Positions 16,970-24,794 of a stretch of DNA of 36,341 nucleotides are shown one piece after another. The notes beneath the pieces are model-generated. The model did no database searches. It had not been told where the DNA came from and saw only the letters and a program-made list of their open reading frames with translations. How positions within the stretch are numbered: position 1 is the stretch's first letter; each line of letters starts with the position of its first letter. Source of the stretch: Pseudomonadota bacterium (GTDB lineage: Bacteria; Myxococcota_A; Polyangia; Polyangiales; JAFGIB01); the NCBI GenBank assembly GCA_017881185.1, contig JADGRE010000032.1:1-36341 (forward strand). Direction: 5' to 3'. The translations under genes were made by a program, and so were the position numbers.

Positions 16970-19164
16970 CCACCGTGTTGCGCTGGCTGTGGGTGCTGGT
17001 CGGGCTCGGGGCGATCGCGGCCGGTGGCTTGCTCATCGCCGAGCCGCGGGCACAACGCTATGTTGCAAGCAGAGGCTACTGCGAGCGCTGCCACGGCGAG
17101 GCCGTCAAGCACTTGGGTGGGCACCAGCAGACGGCCTGTCAGTCGTGCCACACGATGCCCCAAGGGCAGCTGGCGGCGCAGCTGTGGGCGGTGTCCGGCG
17201 GCGGTGACGCGGCCATGCCCAAGCACGGCAAGCTCGACGAGTCGTCGTGCAAGGCCTGCCATGCCACCGACCCGGCTCGCTGGAACGCGCTTGCGCGCAG
17301 CGCGGGCCACGCCTCGCATGCGCTCGACCCACAGCTCGTCAAGTGCGTCACCTGCCACGGCCCGTCACTTCACGACAAGCCTGCCGCGAGCGAGCGCTGC
17401 GAGTCATGCCACCAGAAGACCATCACCAAGCACGACGCCACCGCGCAGCTCGACTGCCTGCGCTGTCACGTGTTCGGTTCGGGCAAGGCCAGCACCGCAG
17501 CGCGGCAAGCGCGCGCGACTGCGCCCACCTGGGGCAGCGAGATCACCGGAGCCAACGTGCACGGCGCTGCCGACTGCCGGCTCTGCCACAACCCGCACCG
17601 TGAGCCCGGTCAAGCCGATCGGGCGCAGAACATCGATTGCACCACCTGTCACCGCGGCGACTTGGCGCGCTCGGTGACGCACGCTCCCGACAACCACAAG
17701 ATCTGCACCACCTGCCACCGGCCGCACGGCCTGCGGGCGGAGCTCGCCACGGCATGCGCAGTGTGTCACCAGAAGCCACGCGTGCGCGGCGACGAACGCG
17801 ACCCGGGCGTGCCGGACGCGATGCGCGCCCTTACCACCATTGCGCCGTTGCTCGCTGCGCGAACGGGCCCGCCCACGCCGCCACCGAACATCACGCACGA
17901 GGGCAAGTGCGCCAACTGCCATGAACCGCACTCGTGGCAGCCCAACAAGGAGATCTGCCGTACCTGCCACGAGAAGCAGGCGCACACGGTGGAAGCCTTG
18001 CCGGCCGACACGCATCGCTGCCTGGGTTGTCACGAGCCGCATTCGCCGAAGCCGGGCAAGGAGACCTGCACGCAGTGCCACGGTGACAAGGTCAAGAGCA
18101 TCACAGCGGCACCCGAGCGCCATCACGACTGTCTGTCGTGCCACAAGGCGCACGAGGGCAAGCCGCACGCCCAGATCGCCTGCGGAGAGACTTGCCACAA
18201 GCCGCAGGAGCAGCGTCTGCACGACGGGCAGGAGAAACACCGCAACTGCGTCAACTGCCACACTCCGCACGCAGCGCCGAAGCCGAGCGCGCCGCTGGCC
18301 TGTCAGAAGTGCCACGAGGACAAAGCCAAGAGCTTCCAGGGCAGCAAGCACGAGACCTGCATCAACTGCCATACGAACCACGAGTTCAATGGCCCCGCTG
18401 CGCTCGCGCGCTGTAGCAGTTGTCACAAAGCGCCGTTCGCTCCGGGCGCCTCACACAAAGACACCTGCACCAAGTGCCACACGCCGCACGCCCCAGGCCG
18501 CGGTCCGGCTGCGAACTGCACCAACTGTCATAAAGAGATCCGGCCGCAGGTCAAGACGCACCAAGACTGCAAGACCTGTCACAAGCCGCACTTGCCGAAG
18601 GCCACGGCCAGTCTGCAGTGCGTCAGCTGCCACACGCAGAAGCTCGAGGTCGCCAAGACCTGGCCGGTCAACAGTCCGCACTCACCGGGACACTGCGCGC
18701 AGTGCCACACCAAACACGATGAAAGCAAGAAGGTCCTCTGCCAGAGCTGCCACACGGACAAGCTCAACCCGACCCACATGGGCGTGCACAAAGAGTGCAA
18801 GGGTTGCCACGCGCCGCACTTGGCGGTTCCAGATGACGCGAAGAGTTGGTGGGGCCGCTGCGCCACTTGCCACACCAAGGAAGCTGCCGCAGCGGCGACC
18901 GGCAACCCCAAGCACCAGCTGTGCGCCAACTGCCACAACAACCCGGGCCGCAAGCCCAAGCAGTGCATCGATTGCCACAGCCAGATCCGCCAACAGGGCG
19001 AGCACCAGCAAGCCAAGCACGACCAGTGCACCAACTGCCACGGCACGCACGGCACCTCAGCGCCGGTGCGCAAGGCCTGCGAGTCGTGCCACAAGGATCG
19101 CGTCAATCACTTTCCCGACGCACCGAAGTGCCAGTCGTGCCACCCGTTTGCGACCAAGCAATGA
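16966..19164 (+). CDS. Very large membrane-anchored multiheme cytochrome (32 CXXCH + 1 CX3CH in 732 aa)
   Basis: N-terminal TM VLRWLWVLVGLGAIAAGGLLIA; hand count of 32 CXXCH plus CGETCH; doubled-CXXCH style repeats CxxCHxPH...CxxCH; ATGA overlap with upstream stop. Confidence 0.9.
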   Translation: MTTVLRWLWVLVGLGAIAAGGLLIAEPRAQRYVASRGYCERCHGEAVKHLGGHQQTACQSCHTMPQGQLAAQLWAVSGGGDAAMPKHGKLDESSCKACHATDPARWNALARSAGHASHALDPQLVKCVTCHGPSLHDKPAASERCESCHQKTITKHDATAQLDCLRCHVFGSGKASTAARQARATAPTWGSEITGANVHGAADCRLCHNPHREPGQADRAQNIDCTTCHRGDLARSVTHAPDNHKICTTCHRPHGLRAELATACAVCHQKPRVRGDERDPGVPDAMRALTTIAPLLAARTGPPTPPPNITHEGKCANCHEPHSWQPNKEICRTCHEKQAHTVEALPADTHRCLGCHEPHSPKPGKETCTQCHGDKVKSITAAPERHHDCLSCHKAHEGKPHAQIACGETCHKPQEQRLHDGQEKHRNCVNCHTPHAAPKPSAPLACQKCHEDKAKSFQGSKHETCINCHTNHEFNGPAALARCSSCHKAPFAPGASHKDTCTKCHTPHAPGRGPAANCTNCHKEIRPQVKTHQDCKTCHKPHLPKATASLQCVSCHTQKLEVAKTWPVNSPHSPGHCAQCHTKHDESKKVLCQSCHTDKLNPTHMGVHKECKGCHAPHLAVPDDAKSWWGRCATCHTKEAAAAATGNPKHQLCANCHNNPGRKPKQCIDCHSQIRQQGEHQQAKHDQCTNCHGTHGTSAPVRKACESCHKDRVNHFPDAPKCQSCHPFATKQ

Positions 19165-19210
19165 GCACGCGGCGCGTGGCGCTCCGTGCCGGCCGAGAAA
19201 GACCTCAGCA

Positions 19211-19444
19211 GTGAATTTCGACCCCGCGCAACGCACCCTGCAGTTCTCGAGCGATGAAGAGCTCGCCGAGTTTCACCAAGAGATGACCGCGCTCCTGCGC
19301 GAGGTCACGGTCTCCGTCAGCGCCTCCACGCAAGACGCCGCGCAGGCCCGCACGCGTGCCCTCGAGGTGCTCAAGGAGTTCAAGGTGATTGCACGGCTGC
19401 TCAACACCCTGCGCAAGCAGCACGCGGTGCCGCATTCGCAGTAG
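19211..19444 (+). CDS. Small hypothetical protein (77 aa), downstream of giant cytochrome
   Basis: GTG at 19211 in frame of ORF 17840-19444; VNFDPAQRTLQFSSDEELAEFHQEMTALLREVTVSVSASTQDAAQARTRALEVLKEFKVIARLLNTLRKQ; helical composition. Confidence 0.5.
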   Translation: MNFDPAQRTLQFSSDEELAEFHQEMTALLREVTVSVSASTQDAAQARTRALEVLKEFKVIARLLNTLRKQHAVPHSQ

Positions 19445-19474
19445 AAACGACGCGAGCCCGGCTGAGCCTCCCGC

Positions 19475-20716
19475 CTACTGCACGGTCGGGCAACCATAGA
19501 GCACGCGCACACTGCTGGCGCCCTTGGTCTCGAGGGTCGTGCAGGTGGTGCCGAGCACGACGATGGTCGGCGGTGACATGGTGCGATCGAGCATCCAGCC
19601 GTTCGCACCGGACTGTTTGACGAGCTTGCCGTCGAGGAACAGGTTCAGCTGATCCGGGTTGGGCGGTACCGTGCCCAGCTGCAGCCGGCAGGTGGTGATC
19701 AGGTTCTTGGTGATCGCGTCGAGCACGGTGCTCAACCCGGCGACGCCGCCCGCTGCGCTCACCGCGAAGTACTTGGTGGTGCCGGTGGGGCTGAGCTCGC
19801 CGCCGGCTTGCGCGAAGCTGTCGAGCGAGGTCTTGTAGATCTCGCTGCCCGGGATGCCCACCACGAAGGTCTGGATGTGCTTGCCGCCGAGCTTGGTGAT
19901 GGCCGCTTCGGTAGCGGTGTCGTCGAGGCAACGACTCTTGGCGATGCTGCCGCCGAACATCGCGTCGCAACAGTTGCCGCCGCCGGTGAGCGTGCAGTCG
20001 CCGTCCAGGTTCGTCGTGCAGCTGGTGGCGGCGCAGCTGAGCTGGGCGTTGCAGTTGGGGCCGCCGTCGGTCGCGAGCAAGACGTACTTGTCGCCCTTGA
20101 GTGCAGCGCCTGCGCCGGTCTCGAAGTAGTCGTAGGCGCGCTGCAGGGCCATGGCAGTCGGCGTGCCGCCACCGGGGGCGCTGGCGTTCAGCAGCGCGAC
20201 GATCTTGCTCACATTGGCTGCGCCGGGCGCAACCGGTACGTTGATGCCCGGTGCAGCGGGCATCTCGCAGCAGTTGGTGCTGCAGGTCGAAGCGATCGGC
20301 TTCTTCGGATCGAACGGGTAGGGGAACAGCTCGAGCCCGAAGGCGACCGAGTCTTGTGCCGCGGTCAGTGCGCCACCGAGCGCCGACTTCAGCGCGGCCC
20401 ACTTGTCGGTGGTGAAGCCGCTGGGCTTGTCGAGCATGCTGCCCGACTCGTCGATCACGAGCAGCACGTTGGCGGTGCGTGGAGCGGCAGCGATGCTCGA
20501 GCCGCCGCAGCCGAGCACGGTGGCGTCGCCGATCAGCAGGCTGCCGTCGGGAAAGTGGGTGACGTTGCCCGCGTCTGTTCCACTGTCCAGCACGGCGCCA
20601 TCGCTCGCCGCAAGTGACGCGTCACCCATGGGTTTAGGCACGTCGTTCGACGAGCAGCTGGCAAGCACACACGCGCAGGCGATGACGGTGCCGCCGAAGA
20701 GAGTCCGAAGCGTCAT
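19475..20716 (-). CDS. von Willebrand factor type A domain lipoprotein
   Basis: ATG at 20716; lipobox VLASC; NVLLVIDESGSMLDKPSG (MIDAS DxSxS); KYVLLATDGGPNC. Confidence 0.85.
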   Translation of the reverse strand: MTLRTLFGGTVIACACVLASCSSNDVPKPMGDASLAASDGAVLDSGTDAGNVTHFPDGSLLIGDATVLGCGGSSIAAAPRTANVLLVIDESGSMLDKPSGFTTDKWAALKSALGGALTAAQDSVAFGLELFPYPFDPKKPIASTCSTNCCEMPAAPGINVPVAPGAANVSKIVALLNASAPGGGTPTAMALQRAYDYFETGAGAALKGDKYVLLATDGGPNCNAQLSCAATSCTTNLDGDCTLTGGGNCCDAMFGGSIAKSRCLDDTATEAAITKLGGKHIQTFVVGIPGSEIYKTSLDSFAQAGGELSPTGTTKYFAVSAAGGVAGLSTVLDAITKNLITTCRLQLGTVPPNPDQLNLFLDGKLVKQSGANGWMLDRTMSPPTIVVLGTTCTTLETKGASSVRVLYGCPTVQ

Positions 20717-20726
20717 GGGGCTGTCC

Positions 20727-22328
20727 TCATTGAACGGGGAACACGCAGAGGCCAGCAGTGCACGGGATGCCACTGCAACAGGGCGTTGTCGAGCTGCAGG
20801 CCTGGCCGTACAGCGAGCAGGCCGGCGATCCGCCCGTGCCGCCAGTGCCTGCGGTGGTGCCACCGGTCCCACCGCTGCCGCCAGTGCCTGCGGTGGTGCC
20901 ACTGGTCCCACCGCTGCCGCCCGCGGGCGGTACGCTGCACGTCCCTTGCGTGGAGCCGACCGGCGCGACGCACATCGAGCCCGAGCAGCAATCCGCGTTG
21001 ATGGTGCAAGCGCCGCCGCCGCCGACGCAGCCGGCCATGCCACCGTCCGGCGGCGTGTAGCAGTGCAGTGCACCCTTGCTGTCGGGCACGCACGGCAAGT
21101 TGTTACAGCAATCTGTCGCGGATGCGCAGCTGTCGCCTGCCTTCTGGCACGTGCCGCCGAGGCCGTTGCAACGGGGCACACCGAGCTTGTCCAGCTGACA
21201 TACGCCGGAGTTGCCGACGCCGCCGCAGCAATCGTTGCGCGAAGAGGAGATGCTGCAGGCGTAGTTCTTGTAGTGACACACGTCGCCCTGCGGGTTGCAC
21301 GCCATGGGGTTGCGACAGATGCCGACCGCGGCACCGGTGTCCTTCTGGCACACCACGTGTCCGTCACCGGGCAGGCCCGAGCCCGCCGCGCCACAACAGT
21401 CCGTGCTCTGCCGACACAGATCGCCGTTCACGTGACAGCCGCTCGCGGGCTGGCAGACGTAGACGCCGGTTGCTCCATAGGGTGCGCACAACCGGCTGCA
21501 ACAGCTGCCGCAGGCGCTGCAGACGGTGCCGTCTACCTGCCCGCTGCAGTTGGAGGCTCCCGTTGGCGGTGCTGCGCAGGTGCCCAGCTTGGCTCCGCTC
21601 GCGACCTTGCACGTGGACGAGCAGCAATCGGTGCTGCTGCTGCAGGTGTCGCCGGTCTGCGTGCAGAACGATGATCCGAGCTGGCAATGACCGCCGCTGC
21701 ACAGCTGCGAACAGCACTCGCTATCGCCGCCACAGCTGTTGCCGGCGGTTTTGCAAGTCGTGTTCAGCGGGGTGCAGGTTCCGCCAGCGCTGCAGGTGCC
21801 GCTGCAACAGCGCGCGCCCGAGCTGCACGCCGCGTTGTCGGAGATGCAAGCCGCCGAAGCACACTTGCCGCTCACGCAGCTGAGGTTGCAGCACTCGGTG
21901 GCGGCAGCGCATGAAGCGCCCGCAGCCGAACACTGCGCGAGGTTCGAGGCGCAGGTGAGAGTCTTGCCGTCGCAGACGCCCGAGCAGCAGTCAGTGCTGG
22001 ACTTGCACTTGTCGGCCAGGCGCCCGCAGCTCAGCGTCGGCACCACGCCGGCGTCGTTGAGGCCGCCCACGACGCCCGTGCCACCTGCACCACTTGCGCC
22101 GCTGTTGCCCGAGTTTCCGCCCGCGGCGCCCGCCCCCGCTTTGCCACTGCCGGTTGTGCCGCTGCCACCATGCAGCGCAGCGTCCGAGCGGTCGACGCCG
22201 CCATCGAGACCCGAGCCGGCGCTGGCGTCGCGCTTGAGCACCGTGTGGCTGTCTGCCGAGCAGCCGACAGCTGCAACGGTGGCGGCCATAAACACCAGCG
22301 TGGTCAGTATGCTTGCGACATGTCTCAT
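20727..22328 (-). CDS. Cysteine-rich repeat lipoprotein (C..CC..C knottin-like repeats, Gly-rich linkers)
   Basis: 533 aa; lipobox AAVGC; repeated CKSSTDCCSGVC, CAAATECCNLSC, CSSGARCCSGTC, CGGDSECCSQLC, CSSSTDCCSSTC, CASATDCCNNLPC. Confidence 0.8.
   Translation of the reverse strand: MRHVASILTTLVFMAATVAAVGCSADSHTVLKRDASAGSGLDGGVDRSDAALHGGSGTTGSGKAGAGAAGGNSGNSGASGAGGTGVVGGLNDAGVVPTLSCGRLADKCKSSTDCCSGVCDGKTLTCASNLAQCSAAGASCAAATECCNLSCVSGKCASAACISDNAACSSGARCCSGTCSAGGTCTPLNTTCKTAGNSCGGDSECCSQLCSGGHCQLGSSFCTQTGDTCSSSTDCCSSTCKVASGAKLGTCAAPPTGASNCSGQVDGTVCSACGSCCSRLCAPYGATGVYVCQPASGCHVNGDLCRQSTDCCGAAGSGLPGDGHVVCQKDTGAAVGICRNPMACNPQGDVCHYKNYACSISSSRNDCCGGVGNSGVCQLDKLGVPRCNGLGGTCQKAGDSCASATDCCNNLPCVPDSKGALHCYTPPDGGMAGCVGGGGACTINADCCSGSMCVAPVGSTQGTCSVPPAGGSGGTSGTTAGTGGSGGTGGTTAGTGGTGGSPACSLYGQACSSTTPCCSGIPCTAGLCVFPVQ
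20838..20918. repeat. 39-bp tandem repeat (~2 copies) encoding Gly/Thr-rich linker
   Basis: GCCGCCAGTGCCTGCGGTGGTGCCACCGGTCCCACCGCT starting 20838 and again (one C/T change) at 20877. Confidence 0.8.
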
Positions 22329-22418
22329 CTTGTGCTCCCCGGCCTACACGGCGCGTGCATGTGCACGGATCCGCGTGACATTCAGTATGGTGGCTCCTGC
22401 GCGCGCGCGGTTGAAAAA

Positions 22419-22450
22419 AACGTCTCGGCGACGTTCAGGCGATTCGCCTG
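22419..22450. promoter_or_regulatory. Two abutting short hairpins in the intergenic region upstream of the kelch-like gene
   Basis: AACGTC-TCGGC-GACGTT (22419-22435) immediately followed by CAGGCG-ATT-CGCCTG (22436-22450). Confidence 0.4.
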
Positions 22451-22547
22451 CAACCTTTTGATGCTCTCAACCCACTATCTACGAACGCGCTGCGCGGCGT
22501 CTTTTCTGCTCGCGCTGTCGTGCCTTCTTCCAAGGGAGCCCAAGACC

Positions 22548-24128
22548 ATGTCGTTTGCGCGAGTTGCTGTGCTGCCGATCCGCTGGTTGTGCGCGCTGTC
22601 GTGCGTTGCGTTGCTCGGCGCTTGCAGTCAAGACGTGACGGGCCCCGCGCCCAAGCTCGCCGACGCCGACAAGCCGCACACACCACCGCCCGTCGATCCG
22701 GGCATCATTTGCAGCGCGCAGCGCCCGAGCGCAGTGAAGCTGCACGGCGATGGCTTCTCGCCGGTTCCCATCGACGTCCCCGGCCACCCGAAGACCGCGC
22801 TGCCCACCGTGAGCTTGCTGCTGTCGCACGCCCTGACAGGCAACAAGCTCACGCAGGTCGACACCATCACCTTCAGCGGTAACCCCGACGCCGATCCGAC
22901 CAACGCCTACCAAGACGGCGGCACGCCGCTCCTGTCGTGGGCGAGTCGGCAAGAGATGTCGATCGTCGTCAACCCGAGCGTGAGCTTGTCCAAAGGAAAG
23001 ACGGGCATGGTGCCGCCCGGCGTGTACGACGTGCAGGTCACCAACGCCAACGGCAGCGCCGTCACGTCGTTGGGCTCGCTCGCCGTCGTCGACAAGCCCG
23101 AGCTCATGGCGACCGCGCCGAGCATCGTGTGTCTCGACGAAGCCGATCAGAGCGTCGCGATCACGGGCAAGACCTTCGTGCAGATCGGCAAGTCGGCACC
23201 AGTGCTGCAGATCGCCGGCGTGTCGACCGATCGCCGGATGACGCTCGGCTCGTGCGAAGACATCGCGCAGAAGGGCCTCACCGCCAAGCAGTGCAAGTCG
23301 GCGACCATCACCTTGCCCAAGGGCTCGGTGGCCGAAGGCTACCCCGAGCTCACCGTGCTCAATCCGAAGACTGCCGACCCGACCGATCCGACCAAGTGGT
23401 TCCTGTACGCGTTCGGCGGTCGCAACGAAACGGGTACCTACCTGGCCAGCTACGAATACGCCACGGTCACGATGGCCGGCGACCGCAGCCAGACAGTGTC
23501 CAGCTGGCAGAAGGTCGACGGGGCCACGGCGATCAACGGCAAGACTCCGACGCAGCTGAGCGCCGCACGCGCGGAGCTGGGCGCGTTCGTGATGACCTCC
23601 GCCAACTCGAGCGTGCCCTCGGGAGACGTGTGGATCTACGTCCACGTGGGACGCAAGTCGAGCGGCTTCGAGAACACGCTCGAAGCGGGCAAGCTCGATC
23701 CGGACGGTCACCTGGGGACGCTCACCAAGCTGTCCGCAGGCAACACGCCCGCCAACTTCGCCGGCTACGGCTACGGTCAGGCCAGCAACACCCTGTTCTC
23801 GTTCGGCGGCAAGGGCGGTGTCCCCACCTCGGGGGGCAACTCCGCCAGCCTCTCCGGCTTCGACGTCGTTGCCGACGTCGTGCACTGGTCCGTCGAAGCT
23901 CTCGCCCGCCACGCCATCGGTCGGGTAGCACAGGATGTCGACGACGGTGCCGTCCTTGTCGACGAGCACGTCGGCGCGGCCGTTGTCGCCGCAGGTGGCC
24001 TGCGTGTGGTCTCCCGGCACCAACTTCAGCTGCGCGCCTGGAATCGCCGCCGCCAGCGGCTGCGGGCGCACGGCGAGCGGGTCGGCTGCACCCGCGAGCA
24101 CCAGCGTGCGCGCGCCGATCGTTCCTAG
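22548..24128 (+). CDS. IPT/kelch-like lipoprotein, C-terminus apparently truncated near 23.87 kb
   Basis: ATG at 22548; lipobox ALLGAC; PGVYDVQVTNANGSAV (IPT/TIG-like), FLYAFGGRNETGTYLASYEYATV and TLFSFGGKGG (kelch-like). After ~23,866 the translation loses family character. Confidence 0.65.
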   Translation: MSFARVAVLPIRWLCALSCVALLGACSQDVTGPAPKLADADKPHTPPPVDPGIICSAQRPSAVKLHGDGFSPVPIDVPGHPKTALPTVSLLLSHALTGNKLTQVDTITFSGNPDADPTNAYQDGGTPLLSWASRQEMSIVVNPSVSLSKGKTGMVPPGVYDVQVTNANGSAVTSLGSLAVVDKPELMATAPSIVCLDEADQSVAITGKTFVQIGKSAPVLQIAGVSTDRRMTLGSCEDIAQKGLTAKQCKSATITLPKGSVAEGYPELTVLNPKTADPTDPTKWFLYAFGGRNETGTYLASYEYATVTMAGDRSQTVSSWQKVDGATAINGKTPTQLSAARAELGAFVMTSANSSVPSGDVWIYVHVGRKSSGFENTLEAGKLDPDGHLGTLTKLSAGNTPANFAGYGYGQASNTLFSFGGKGGVPTSGGNSASLSGFDVVADVVHWSVEALARHAIGRVAQDVDDGAVLVDEHVGAAVVAAGGLRVVSRHQLQLRAWNRRRQRLRAHGERVGCTREHQRARADRS

Positions 24129-24760
24129 CGGCAGCGGCGTTTGGTGCACGCGTCCGCAGTGCGCGGCTATCGCAGGCTTGTCTGCGCCGATCGCGTCGGC
24201 GAGCTGCCGGAAGGCGATCGCGCCCACGTCCGTGATGGTCGTGAGATCGTCGGCGAGCAGGCCTGCGCGATGGCCGCGTTGTTCACGGCGCGCGTGTCGA
24301 GTCCGCCGAGCTCGACCACGCTGGCGCCCACGCCACCCGCCACCAGCCGCTCGATGCGACGGTCGTCGCACGCACACAGCAGCGACACCACGGAACCCAT
24401 CGAGTAGCCGACCAGATCCACGTTCGGCGCCGCGACCAAGTCGAAGAGCGCGCGCAGGTCTTTCGCCATGTTCGGTTCGCCGTCGCGCTCGGCCTCGTGC
24501 GGCTTGTCGGACTGTCCGTGTCCACGCGCGTCGATGGCGAACACTTGCCGCCCGGCACTCGTCAGCGCTTTCACGACGCCAGGGAGCACCCAGTTCAGGC
24601 GCGAATCCACTGCGAAGCCATGGTGCAAGAACACCGGCGGTGCACCGCCGGCTTCACCCCATTGTTGATACGCGATGCCGACACCGTCCCATGACGTAAA
24701 GCGCTCTAGGGTTCGGCTGCATAGCGTTTCAGCCCGTCGCTGCAATCCTCGGCGGTGCAC
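23930..24760 (-). pseudogene. Alpha/beta hydrolase, frameshifted and 3'-truncated
   Basis: N-terminal frame: WDGVGIAYQQWGEAGGAPPVFLHHGFAVDSR...VDLVGYSMGSVVSLL. C-terminal half (GLLADDLTTITDVGAIAFRQLADAIGADKPAIAAHCGRVHQTPLPLGTIGARTLVLAGAADPLAV...GDHTQAT) lies in a different minus-strand frame. Confidence 0.65.
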
Positions 24761-24794
24761 AAATCGTGCTGCCGCTGGCGCGCAGGGCTACCTC

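Noticed and set aside
18579-19106. Trp/Leu/Gln-rich minus-strand ORF (SLWQLWQRT...)
   Set aside because: Regular W/Q pattern is the reverse complement of repeated CXXCH codons, not a genuine protein.
16966-19164. Possible CRISPR-like periodicity because of repeated TGCCAC spacing
   Set aside because: Spacing and sequence are explained by protein-coding heme motifs; no conserved repeat/spacer units.
17840-19210. Long Arg/Thr/Ser-rich plus-strand ORF overlapping the 33-heme gene
   Set aside because: Out-of-frame translation of repeated TGCCAC-containing codons; only the tail after the GTG at 19211 is considered a possible gene.
20838-20918. 39-bp tandem repeat as a mobile or regulatory repeat
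   Set aside because: In-frame (13 codons) and encodes Gly/Thr linker inside the cysteine-rich lipoprotein; ordinary coding repeat.
22479-24377. 632-aa minus-strand ORF as one real gene
   Set aside because: Only the first ~150 residues resemble protein families (hydrolase C-terminus); the remainder is antisense to the kelch-like gene.
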